From CAJINA01 sp964647585 (GTDB lineage Bacteria; Desulfobacterota; Desulfobacteria; Desulfobacterales; CAJINA01), in contig CAZYGG010000056.1 in the NCBI GenBank assembly GCA_964647585.1, positions 1-26,994 on the forward strand: DNA of 26,994 nt, written 5' to 3'. Both the position numbers and the translations under genes were made by a program. Below are positions 8,383 to 15,781 of the stretch, piece by piece. Under the pieces are notes generated by a model that did not search any database, had not been told where the DNA came from, and saw nothing but the letters and a program-made list of their open reading frames with translations. Every line of letters begins with the position of its first letter. The stretch's first letter is position 1.

Positions 8383-8937
8383 ATGAAAACAATTACTGTA
8401 AAAGACCTGGTGGTTCCGTTGTCGGAATATGCAACGATCCGTATCGGTGCCTCACTACTCGAGGCGGTGGAAGCCCTTGAATCGGCCCAGGGAGAATTTG
8501 ATGCGGCCAGATACCGTCACCGGGCCATCCTCGTGCTGGATGAAACCGGGCACGTGGTCGGAAAAATCGGCCAGATAGGTGCCCTGCGGGCTCTGGAGCC
8601 TAAATACTGCGACATGGTTGAAGGACAGGCTATAAGTCGTTTCGGGTTCAGTGCAGATTTTATTAAAAGCATGTGCGAACAATACGAGCTGTTTGACAAA
8701 CCGCTGGATGACCTTTGTAAGAAAGCGGCGACCCTGAAAGCCGAAGACTGCATGGATGAACTCAGCGAGAATGAATTTATCGGAATCGATGCCACGCTGG
8801 ATATGGCGATCCATCAGCTGGTCATGGGCCATCACCAGTCCCTGCTGGTCAAAGAGGGTGATGTAATTATCGGAATTTTACGGCTGACGGATGTTTTCGT
8901 GGCCGTGTTCCATGCCATGAAGGAGTGCAGTCTCTAA
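8383..8937 (+). CDS. Two-CBS-domain protein next to an anion permease
   Basis: CBS pairs bind adenosyl nucleotides and usually regulate a partner enzyme or transporter. The 184-aa product has one CBS repeat over residues 1-72 (ending in AILVLDETGHVVGKIGQIGAL) and a second over about 117-180 (ending in SLLVKEGDVIIGILRLTDVF). About 45 residues, including a helical stretch with FDKPLDDL, separate them. No catalytic domain is attached. AAGGAG precedes the ATG. The permease gene starts 91 bases downstream on the same strand, so a role in sensing energy state for that transporter is a reasonable inference. The ligand is not predictable from sequence. Confidence 0.88.
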   Translation: MKTITVKDLVVPLSEYATIRIGASLLEAVEALESAQGEFDAARYRHRAILVLDETGHVVGKIGQIGALRALEPKYCDMVEGQAISRFGFSADFIKSMCEQYELFDKPLDDLCKKAATLKAEDCMDELSENEFIGIDATLDMAIHQLVMGHHQSLLVKEGDVIIGILRLTDVFVAVFHAMKECSL

Positions 8938-8950
8938 TAGTGGATTAGGA

Positions 8951-8985
8951 AAATCAGTGTGTCCCCTCAAACAGGGGCCTGATTT
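8951..8985 (+). other. Hairpin between the CBS and permease genes
   Basis: AAATCAG (8951-8957) pairs with CTGATTT (8979-8985), and CCCCT (8963-8967) with AGGGG (8973-8977), separated by an asymmetric internal loop. No T-tract follows. It could be a processing site or weak terminator that sets different expression for the two genes. Confidence 0.45.
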
Positions 8986-9027
8986 AAAAGATAGGATGAT
9001 GCGTGATCTTTTATAAGGAGGTTTTGA

Positions 9028-10515
9028 ATGACTACTGATGTTGAAACTGCCGAGATCCTCAAGAGCTTCAGCTGGGGAAAATTCGCGGCACTGATAACCG
9101 GTGTCCTGCTTTTTGTAGTGGTTTATTACTGTCCGGCCTGGCCGGATGCAGTCGATCCCACGGGAAAACATTTTGCCCTGTCCCAAGCTGGCAAGGGCGC
9201 CATCGCGGTCTTTCTTATGGCCGGCACCTGGTGGGTGTTTGAAGTGGTGCCCATCGGGGTCACCAGCCTGGCCATCGGCGTCATGCAGGCCCTGTTCATG
9301 ATCCGCCCGGCCAAGGTTGCTTTCAAGGATTTCATGGATCCATCGGTCATGTTTATCTTCGGCTCCATCGTCATCGGCCTCGTGTTTACCAAAACCGGCC
9401 TCACCAAGCGACTGGCTTACAAGATGCTCTCCATTGTCGGTGAACGCACCAGTATGATTTACCTCGGTGTTTTTCTGGTCACGGCCGCTCTGTCCCACAT
9501 CATGGCGCATACCGCCGTCGCGGCCACCATTTATCCCCTGCTGGTCGCCATTTACGCCCTGTACGGCGAAGGCGACAAACAGACCAAGTTCGGCAAAGGC
9601 CTGTTTATCGGCATGGCCTACGTGGCCGGTGCCGGTTCCATCGTCACCCTGCTGGGCGCCGCCCGCGGCGCCGTGGCCCTGGGTTTTTTCAAGGATGTCA
9701 CGGGCAAGGATGTCGGCTTTTTTGAACTGTCCTGGTACATGTTCCCAATCGGTTGGATCATGACCTTTATCCTGTGGGGATTTTTCATGGTCGTCCTCAA
9801 GCCGGAAAAAAAGACCATCCCCGGCCTGAAGGAAAAAGCCAAACGCCTTTACAAAGAGCTGGGCGGTATTACCAAGAAAGAGCTCATTGCCTCCACTATC
9901 GTCGGCCTGGTCATTGTGGCCCTGGGTGCCTTTGCCATCATGAAGGCCTCCATTCCCGGATTTGTACCGCCGCACAAAACGGCGATTATATTGCTTTCCA
10001 CCATCCTGTTTTTCATTACCGGCATTCTGGATATAGATGACCTGGAAGTGGTGCCCTGGAACATTATCCTCCTGTTTGCCGGCGCCATGAGCATCGGTTT
10101 CTGCCTGTGGGAGACAGGGGCAGCCGAATGGATGGCCATCAACTGGCTGGCCATGTTCAAGGAATCCCACTGGTTTGTCTTTGTCATGAGCATCGCCTTT
10201 TTCGTCATGATGATGACCAACTTCATCATGAACGTGGCCGCTATCGCCATTTCGCTGCCGGTGGCCCTGGTCATCGCGCCTTATCTCGGCGTAGCCGGCG
10301 AAGTGATCCTGTACTCCTCTCTGGTGGTCGCCGGTATGCCCTTTCTGCTACTGGTAGGAGCCGCCCCCAACGCCATTGCCTACGACTCCAAGCAGTTTTC
10401 CACAGGAGAATTCTTCTTCTGGGGCATCCCGGCCAGTATCCTGCTGATGATTGTTACCGGGTTTGCCGTTTTTGTACTTTGGCCGCTCATGGGCATGCCG
10501 ATCACCCTGCCTTAG
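9028..10515 (+). CDS. SLC13/DASS-family anion permease
   Basis: An inner-membrane transporter of the divalent anion:Na+ symporter superfamily, 495 aa with about 12 hydrophobic segments. Family traits are the early TWWVFEVVPIGVTSLAIGVMQ segment, the FGSIVIGLVFTKTGLTKRLA stretch, and the two-fold repeated helical hairpins ending near VVAGMPFLLLVGAAPNAIAYDS. Substrates in the family include dicarboxylates, sulfate, phosphate and similar anions; the sequence alone does not decide. A perfect AAGGAGG precedes the ATG. The following carbonic anhydrase raises the possibility of bicarbonate or a carboxylate as cargo. In a sulfate reducer, sulfate or succinate would also be sensible. Confidence 0.9.
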   Translation: MTTDVETAEILKSFSWGKFAALITGVLLFVVVYYCPAWPDAVDPTGKHFALSQAGKGAIAVFLMAGTWWVFEVVPIGVTSLAIGVMQALFMIRPAKVAFKDFMDPSVMFIFGSIVIGLVFTKTGLTKRLAYKMLSIVGERTSMIYLGVFLVTAALSHIMAHTAVAATIYPLLVAIYALYGEGDKQTKFGKGLFIGMAYVAGAGSIVTLLGAARGAVALGFFKDVTGKDVGFFELSWYMFPIGWIMTFILWGFFMVVLKPEKKTIPGLKEKAKRLYKELGGITKKELIASTIVGLVIVALGAFAIMKASIPGFVPPHKTAIILLSTILFFITGILDIDDLEVVPWNIILLFAGAMSIGFCLWETGAAEWMAINWLAMFKESHWFVFVMSIAFFVMMMTNFIMNVAAIAISLPVALVIAPYLGVAGEVILYSSLVVAGMPFLLLVGAAPNAIAYDSKQFSTGEFFFWGIPASILLMIVTGFAVFVLWPLMGMPITLP

Positions 10516-10527
10516 GACCTGACAGTT

Positions 10528-10555
10528 CCCGGGCGGCAGCTGTCTGCCGCCCGGG
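10528..10555 (+). terminator. GC-rich hairpin after the anion permease gene
   Basis: A perfect 12-bp stem (CCCGGGCGGCAG with CTGCCGCCCGGG) with a four-base loop CTGT, beginning 12 bases after the permease stop. It lacks a T-tract. It may be a partial terminator or an mRNA stabiliser, with read-through into the carbonic anhydrase gene 27 bases later. Confidence 0.55.
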
Positions 10556-10582
10556 ATATATTGAATATAGGAGCCTGATAAA

Positions 10583-11212
10583 ATGAGTAATGAAAAGACT
10601 GAAGCCGTCGGGCCGGATGAAGCCCTGGAACGTCTCAAAGCTGGTAATAAACGGTTTATGACCGGCCAGATGAAAAATCGCCAGGACCTGTCGGCGCGCC
10701 GCGCCGAACTCACTGAAGGGCAGGCACCGTTTGCTTCCATCCTGTGCTGTTCAGATTCCCGGGTGCCGCCGGGCCTGGTCTTCGACCAGGGCCTCGGTCG
10801 GCTTTTTATCGCCCGGGTGGCCGGGAACGTGCTGACCCCGGAACTGCTGGCCAGCCTGGAATATGCCGCGGCACACTCAACCAGCCGGCTGATCGTCGTC
10901 CTGGGACATGAATGCTGCGGGGCCGTGACGGCTACCGTCCAGACAGTGGCACAGGGGGCCGACGCGGAAAGCGCCAGCCTGCAAATCCTGATAGACCGTA
11001 TTTCCCCGGTCATCAAAGCCGCCAAAGAAAAAGTGGATCTGGAAGGCCAGCCTTTCATCGAGTTCTGCTCTGAGAAAAATGCCCGTCACAATGCGGACCG
11101 TATTTTGAAAGAGAGTGATATTCTAAGGGGTATGGTGGAAAAAGGCGAATTGAAGGTCTTGGTGGCCATGGAATCGCTGGCTGACGGCAAGGTCACCTTT
11201 CTGGACGCATAA
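10583..11212 (+). CDS. Beta-class carbonic anhydrase
   Basis: Interconverts CO2 and bicarbonate in the cytoplasm. The zinc ligands of the beta class are visible: Cys56 in CCSDSRVPP, then His109 and Cys112 in GHECCG. The catalytic Asp58-Arg60 dyad is also present. The segment GLGRLFIARVAGN is typical. No signal peptide is seen, so the enzyme should stay in the cytoplasm. Length 209 aa is normal. AGGAG precedes the ATG at suitable spacing. It lies between the anion permease and selD, only 15 bases before selD. In an anaerobe it may supply bicarbonate or CO2 for carboxylases or the Wood-Ljungdahl pathway; this is inference. Confidence 0.94.
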   Translation: MSNEKTEAVGPDEALERLKAGNKRFMTGQMKNRQDLSARRAELTEGQAPFASILCCSDSRVPPGLVFDQGLGRLFIARVAGNVLTPELLASLEYAAAHSTSRLIVVLGHECCGAVTATVQTVAQGADAESASLQILIDRISPVIKAAKEKVDLEGQPFIEFCSEKNARHNADRILKESDILRGMVEKGELKVLVAMESLADGKVTFLDA

Positions 11213-11227
11213 CCACATACTGAACCC

Positions 11228-12280
11228 ATGAAGCTTTTTAATAAAAACACCCTCACCGGTCTTTCCAAGACCTGCGGCTGAGCGGCTAAAATAAGCCCGG
11301 TCGGGCTTGAAAAACTGCTCAAATCGCTGCCGAAGAACCTGGATCCCAATTTATTGGTGGGCTTCGGAACCAGTGATGATGCCGCTGTTTATAAGCTAAA
11401 TGAACAAACCGCCATCATCATGACCGCCGATTTCATTACACCGCCGGTGGACGATCCCTTTGTATTCGGACAGATTGCGGCGGCCAATGCCATCAGCGAT
11501 GTCTACGCCATGGGCGGCACCCCGCTGGCCTGCCTGAACCTGATCGCGTTTCCGTCCGGAAAACTGCCCGATGAATCACTGCATAAAATTATTGAAGGCG
11601 GGCTCAGCAAGATCACCGAAGCCGGGGCGGTCCTGGCCGGGGGGCATTCCATAGACGATGATGAGCCCAAATACGGCCTCTCGGTTACCGGGACCGTGCA
11701 TCCCGATCGGATCTGGACCAACACCGGCGCAAAGCCCGGCGATGTGCTGGTACTGACCAAACCGTTGGGCAGCGGCGTCCTGTTCAATGCCAATCTGAAA
11801 AATTGGGTGTCGGCGGAAGCCATGCAAGGCTGCATCGATGTATTGACCACCCTCAACCGCCGGCCGGCCGAAATCATGCAGGGCTTCGACATTCATGCAG
11901 CCACCGATGTAACCGGGTTCGGACTTGCCGGCCATGGTCTGGAGATGGTCGGGGACACCGCGATCACCGTTGAAATCCAGATCAAGGCCCTGCCGATTAT
12001 GGATGAAGCGTTGGAAATGTACGAAAAAGGTATGACCACCGGTGTAAACGCCAACAATCGCCAGTTGGTCGCGGCCGCTCTAAAAATCGATCCCGCCCTG
12101 CCGACCTGGCACCAGGAAATCGTGTTCGATCCCCAGACCAATGGCGGCCTGATGGTAGCTTTACCAGAGAGCCAGGCGCAGGAACTGGTAGCGGCCCTGC
12201 ACGACGCAGGGATTCACGCTGCCGCCGTTATTGGCAGAGTGACGGAACAACAGACGGATGGCCAGCTTATTTTTGTATAG
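11228..12280 (+). CDS. selD: Selenide, water dikinase (selenophosphate synthase), itself a selenoprotein
   Basis: Makes selenophosphate from selenide and ATP, the selenium donor for selenocysteine and selenouridine. The true start is the ATG at 11228, giving 350 aa with an in-frame UGA at 11279-11281 (residue 18). The context Cys16-Gly17-Sec18-Ala-Ala-Lys21 is the SelD active-site motif, where family members carry Cys or Sec, followed by the essential lysine. Downstream, GFGTSDDAAVYKL, the DFITPPVDDPF metal-binding stretch, and GGHSIDDDEPKYGLSVTG follow the family order. A conventional ORF caller would begin at 11354 and lose the catalytic loop. The ribosome binding site is weak; an in-frame stop, the TAA of the carbonic anhydrase gene, lies 18 bases before the ATG, so translational coupling is possible. 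Confidence 0.96.
11279..11308 (+). promoter_or_regulatory. Selenocysteine UGA and bacterial SECIS-like hairpin in selD
   Basis: The UGA at 11279-11281 is followed 11 bases later by a stem AAGCCC (11293-11298) with GGGCTT (11303-11308), capped by the loop GGTC (11299-11302). Bacterial SECIS elements that bind SelB lie just after the UGA and carry a GU in the apical loop. The E. coli fdhF element has the same GGUC loop at nearly the same distance. Spacing, stem and loop all agree. Confidence 0.85.
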
Positions 12281-12304
12281 AGGCGGTTTGCAAACCGCCT
12301 CTAT
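12277..12304. terminator. Perfect 28-bp palindrome across two convergent stop codons
   Basis: ATAGAGGCGGTTTG is followed directly by its exact complement CAAACCGCCTCTAT. The selD stop TAG (12278-12280) and the stop of the convergent antiporter gene (12301-12303) both lie inside the arms. It should act as a compact bidirectional terminator, although T-tracts on either side are short. Confidence 0.75.
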
Positions 12305-13266
12305 CCTTTCACTACCAAGTAGCCCACATACCCAATATAGCAGCTCAACAACGCCAAACCGTTGCCCCTGGAAAGCGTCAGGTCTTTGCGCATCATGAAC
12401 CAGGGCAGCGCACTCGTAAACATCATCACCAGGTAATCCACCAGAAGGCCGCTTTCTATAAATCCGCCCGGAATGTGAATGGGCCGCACCAGCGCGGCCG
12501 CACCCAGAACGCTTAAAATATTGAAGACATTGCTCCCCAGCAGGTTGCCGATGCTGATGTCCATCTCGCCTTTGACGGCGGCCATGACCGATGTGGCCAA
12601 TTCGGGCAGCGAGGTTCCGAAAGCAACCACCGTGAGTCCGATAAATTTTTCACTGACCCCGAAAACGGACATGATATTCACGGACGCGTCAATCAAAAAA
12701 TCCGCGCCGACAACCACGCCGGCAATGCCGGTCACGATCAGCAGGCCCTGCAGCGCACGTGAGGGTACTTCCGGCGGCGACAGCTGCTCTGCGGGAATAC
12801 CGGTGGGAACCGGCGCCTCCTTGACGGCAATCGCGTAGTTATACCAGGTATAGAGGATGATCCCCACTATCAGCGTCAGCCCTTCAAACCGGCTTATGTT
12901 AGAGTTCAGGGACAAAAGCAGCAGGTAAACGGAGATAGCCAGCATCAACGGGATATCCCGACTGAGAACAGTGGGATGACTTTTTATGGGGTTCAGGCAG
13001 GCGGCCAGTCCGAGTACCATGGCAATGTTGCAGATATTGCTGCCGATCACATTGCCCACGGCAATCATGCTTTTTCCCTTGATGGCCGAAACGAGGCTGA
13101 TAACCAGTTCCGGGGCGGAAGTGCCGAAGGCGACTACGGTCAGACCGATCACAATCGGCCGGATACCAAGACTTCTGGCCAGGTCGGCGGACCCTTTAAC
13201 CAGCCACAGGGATCCAAAATAAAGCAGCAGCAACCCGGCTGAAAAAAATGAGAGATCGACAATCAT
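12301..13266 (-). CDS. Calcium/sodium antiporter, CaCA family (YrbG-like)
   Basis: An inner-membrane cation exchanger that most likely expels Ca2+ in return for Na+ or H+. The 321-aa product has the duplicated alpha-repeats of the family. The first carries GTSAPE at residues 48-53 and GSNICN at 75-80. The second carries GTSLPE and GSNVFN in its C-terminal half. About ten hydrophobic helices are visible, with a short hydrophilic loop in the middle (VKEAPVPTGIPAEQLSPPE). I chose the ATG at 13266 over the upstream one at 13308, because AAAGGA precedes it and the extra 14 residues are hydrophilic and not typical. It is convergent with selD and divergent from the receiver-PAS gene. Confidence 0.93.
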   Translation of the reverse strand: MIVDLSFFSAGLLLLYFGSLWLVKGSADLARSLGIRPIVIGLTVVAFGTSAPELVISLVSAIKGKSMIAVGNVIGSNICNIAMVLGLAACLNPIKSHPTVLSRDIPLMLAISVYLLLLSLNSNISRFEGLTLIVGIILYTWYNYAIAVKEAPVPTGIPAEQLSPPEVPSRALQGLLIVTGIAGVVVGADFLIDASVNIMSVFGVSEKFIGLTVVAFGTSLPELATSVMAAVKGEMDISIGNLLGSNVFNILSVLGAAALVRPIHIPGGFIESGLLVDYLVMMFTSALPWFMMRKDLTLSRGNGLALLSCYIGYVGYLVVKG

Positions 13267-13473
13267 GGGATCCTTTCTGGAACACCGGGGCAAGTGGCCG
13301 CGCAGCACTGGCCGCCTGAATGAAGCCAGTCGCTTCCGGTTGTTTGCTGCTTAAGAGTCCGTCAGTGATACATGAGTGCCGGGTGCCTGTCAATACTCGA
13401 TAAATGGTCTGTATGCGCACAAAATTTCGCAAAGACAGATAGTTACCCCACCACTGGTCAGGCCGAATATAAG

Positions 13474-13502
13474 TTGACATCATCAGCCCCAGTCCATAAA
13501 AT
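13474..13502 (+). promoter_or_regulatory. Sigma70-like promoter for the receiver-PAS gene
   Basis: TTGACA at 13474-13479, a 17-base spacer, and TAAAAT at 13497-13502. Transcription would start near 13509, about 28 bases before the ATG at 13537. Match and spacing are near ideal for a housekeeping promoter. Confidence 0.75.
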
Positions 13503-13536
13503 AATAATTTAGCCCTCAACTTCACAGGCAACTGAC

Positions 13537-14367
13537 ATGCGCAAAAAAATACTCGTCGTAGATGACAACCGGTTGATGCGTGAATTTATGACCAATCTCC
13601 TCCAGGGGCAGGGCATGCGGGTCTCCCTGGCGGAAAACGGCTTCGAAGCGCTGGACATCCTGACATCCATCCGGCCGGACATCATCTTCATTGACCTGGT
13701 TATGCCCAAAATCGATGGGAGTAAGCTTTGCCGCATTATCCGCAACATGGCGCACCTCGAAGATTGTTTCCTCGTGGTCATCTCCGCCGCGGCGGCTGAA
13801 ATTGGTGATGATTTTAAAGAATTCGGTGCAGACGCCTGTATTGCCAAGGGGGCCTTCGACCAGATGGCCAAGCATGTCATGGAGGTCGTCGCGCTGGCCC
13901 AAAGAGGCGACGATACCGGAACGCCGATCCTGGGAGCGGAAAAAATCCGGCCCCGGCAGATGACCCGTGAACTTCTGCGCAGAAACCGGCATCTGGAATC
14001 CATCATCGACAGCATCTCGGACGGCATCATTGAATCCTATGGGGGCCGGGTTGTCTCCGCCAACCCGGCGGCCGGTTTCCTTTTCAGCCAACCTCCCGAT
14101 AGCCTGATTGGTGCTTCTTTTCCAGAGCTCTTCAGTAAAAAGGTGCAAGCGCAAATTGCCAGCCTGATGGTGGAGACCAACGTTCCGCCGCCTGGAACTG
14201 TAAACACGACGATACCCTCCAGCCATGGTGACCGTTTCGTTGTGGTAAAACGGCTGGCCATGGTCACCGAAAATGACACGCGCCTGTTTTTACTGACCGA
14301 TATGACCGAATTAAAGAACGCGGATGAAAAGATCCAGCAGCTCACCAGAAAGTTGAAAAAGCGGTGA
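13537..14367 (+). CDS. Response regulator with receiver and PAS domains, frame broken at its C-terminus
   Basis: A signalling protein of 276 aa. The receiver domain spans residues 1-120: acidic pocket in ILVVDDN, phosphoacceptor Asp53 in IIFIDLVMPK, and the conserved lysine in CIAKGAF. A linker leads to a PAS domain from about 150 to 260 (ESIIDSISDGIIESYGGRVVSANPAA, ending FLLTDMTELKNADEKI). No kinase, cyclase or DNA-binding domain follows. The protein stops inside a coiled coil at TGA 14365-14367, and the same coil continues without a break in the -1 frame. The ribosome binding site is weak. No histidine kinase is adjacent, so its partner is elsewhere. Confidence 0.9.
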   Translation: MRKKILVVDDNRLMREFMTNLLQGQGMRVSLAENGFEALDILTSIRPDIIFIDLVMPKIDGSKLCRIIRNMAHLEDCFLVVISAAAAEIGDDFKEFGADACIAKGAFDQMAKHVMEVVALAQRGDDTGTPILGAEKIRPRQMTRELLRRNRHLESIIDSISDGIIESYGGRVVSANPAAGFLFSQPPDSLIGASFPELFSKKVQAQIASLMVETNVPPPGTVNTTIPSSHGDRFVVVKRLAMVTENDTRLFLLTDMTELKNADEKIQQLTRKLKKR

Positions 14368-14540
14368 CCCTGCGCACGGCGGATCTGACCCGCACCAACC
14401 GGCAACTGAACCAGCCTGCATTGCCCGGTTGCCTGATACCCACCTCCGGCCCGGCGGCGACGCCCCATGCTACCCAGGAAGATAAAGCGTTACGGCAACG
14501 TCTCAAAAGAGAGAAAAACTGTTGCAACCATGGCCGCTAG
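14356..14540 (+). pseudogene. -1 frame continuation of the receiver-PAS coiled coil
   Basis: From the run GAAAAAG at 14355-14361, shifting back one base opens a frame to the TAG at 14538-14540. It reads on as KKAVTLRTADLTRTNRQLNQ, the usual connector seen after PAS domains, and then about 40 residues ending KALRQRLKREKNCCNHGR. Either one base was lost or gained, breaking a longer protein, or ribosomes slip on G-AAA-AAG. The heptamer resembles, but does not equal, the dnaX slippery site A-AAA-AAG. The extension is too short to hold a kinase domain. Confidence 0.6.
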
Positions 14541-14589
14541 TGCGTTAAAAACATCCGATCTTTATTGTGTAAAACCAGCCGGCACCGCA

Positions 14590-14630
14590 CAGCCTAAATC
14601 TGCGGGAAACAGCGGGCTGAGACTTTTTTT
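14590..14630 (+). terminator. Probable intrinsic terminator after the receiver-PAS gene
   Basis: CAGCC (14590-14594) pairs with GGCTG (14615-14619), with an inner CTG/CAG pairing, and a run of seven T follows at 14624-14630. The stem is imperfect but the T-tract is good. Confidence 0.5.
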
Positions 14631-14686
14631 AATTTAAAACAGGCAGCTGTCTAAACATCAGCTCCAGGGAGAACGGTTTCCGAAAC

Positions 14687-15556
14687 ATGCATTATGAAGG
14701 CAACATCATCCGGCCGCCAAGTGAGGCCAACAGTATCCTGCTCCAGGTTACCGTGGGCTGTTCGCACAACAAGTGCACTTTCTGCGGAACTTACACGGGG
14801 GAACGTTTCAAAATAAAGGCGGATGAACGCATCCGGGAGGACATCGCCTTTGCCGCTCAATATTGCCAGCGCCAGCGCCGGGTCTTTTTATGCGATGGTG
14901 ACGCCCTGATCATCCCCCAAAAACGCCTGATGAGCATCCTTACCGAAATCAGGCGTCAATTGCCCTGGGTTACCCGTATCGGGGCCTATGCCAATACGAA
15001 GAGCCTCAGCATGAAAACCCCGGAAGAGCTGGCCCAGCTGAAAACCAACGGCCTTGGCATTGCGTATATGGGGCTGGAAACAGGAGATGATGTTACCCTG
15101 AAAAAGATCAGGAAAGGCGCCGACGCTGCCAGAATGATCGCCATGGGTCAAAAAGCCCGGGCAGCGGGGCTGAAGCTTTCCATTACGGTGTTGCTGGGCA
15201 TTGCCGGCCCGGAGAGATCTCAGATGCATGCAGCCGCAACCGGGCACGTGCTTTCGGAAATTGACCCGGAATATGTGGGCGCACTGAGCTTGATGCTGAT
15301 ACCCACAACCCCCCTGTGTGACGAATACGAACGAGGGGATTTTGAGCTCATCTCGCCGCAGGAGATGCTTAAGGAGCTGAGGACCATGATTGCCAGCACC
15401 CATCTGACCCGCGGCCTTTTCCACGCGAACCACGCTTCGAACTATCTGCCGATCAGGGCGATCTTGCCCAAAGAAAAAGAGAAGACGCTGAACCTGATCG
15501 ACAGAGCCCTGGCCGGCGAGGTGAACCTTAAACCGGAGTATCTCAGGGCTTTATAA
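14687..15556 (+). CDS. Radical SAM protein of unknown substrate
   Basis: A radical S-adenosylmethionine enzyme that would use a [4Fe-4S] cluster to make a 5'-deoxyadenosyl radical. The cluster motif is Cys25, Cys30 and Cys33 in GCSHNKCTFC, a C-x4-C-x2-C spacing rather than the canonical C-x3-C-x2-C. The following GTYTGERFKIK, the FLCDGDALII strand, MGLETGDD and the ISITVLLGIAG-like strand (here KLSITVLLGIAG) fit a TIM-barrel of the Elp3/MiaB-like superfamily. There is no B12-binding, TRAM or acetyltransferase domain. At 289 aa it is compact. No neighbour indicates a substrate. Start at the ATG 14687 is preceded by a weak GGGAG at some distance. Confidence 0.88.
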   Translation: MHYEGNIIRPPSEANSILLQVTVGCSHNKCTFCGTYTGERFKIKADERIREDIAFAAQYCQRQRRVFLCDGDALIIPQKRLMSILTEIRRQLPWVTRIGAYANTKSLSMKTPEELAQLKTNGLGIAYMGLETGDDVTLKKIRKGADAARMIAMGQKARAAGLKLSITVLLGIAGPERSQMHAAATGHVLSEIDPEYVGALSLMLIPTTPLCDEYERGDFELISPQEMLKELRTMIASTHLTRGLFHANHASNYLPIRAILPKEKEKTLNLIDRALAGEVNLKPEYLRAL

Positions 15557-15563
15557 ACCGGAT

Positions 15564-15680
15564 GGGTTCAGGGGTTCAACGTTCAGAGGTTCAGGGTTCA
15601 AAGGTTTGCGTCCGGAATCTTTCTGCGGTTGCGGCTTTATGATTTTTAACCTTGAACGGTGAACCCTGAACCGGGAACCT
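15564..15680. repeat. GGTTCAGGG-type tract forming a long hairpin
   Basis: The stretch from 15564 repeats GGTTCA-like units. GGTTCAGGGTTCA (15588-15600) is exactly complementary to 15660-15672, and AAGGTT (15601-15606) to AACCTT (15648-15653). The result is a hairpin with a six-base bulge and a 41-base loop. It lies between the radical SAM and transketolase genes. The same unit forms the terminator stem at 5317-5348, and a related degenerate tract lies at 19480-19515. Confidence 0.7.
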
Positions 15681-15781
15681 GCGGCTCAATATTTTAAATG
15701 TTAATGATATGCCTGTAGATTATGAGTTTCTAATCCTACGAATCTTTAAATGACGTACCATCATCCAAGGAGACTTGAAAC

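Noticed and set aside
8878..10170. A 430-codon frame opposite the anion permease gene
   Set aside because: It is rich in Gly, His, Asp and Gln, as expected from the complement of a hydrophobic-protein gene, and has no recognisable motif.
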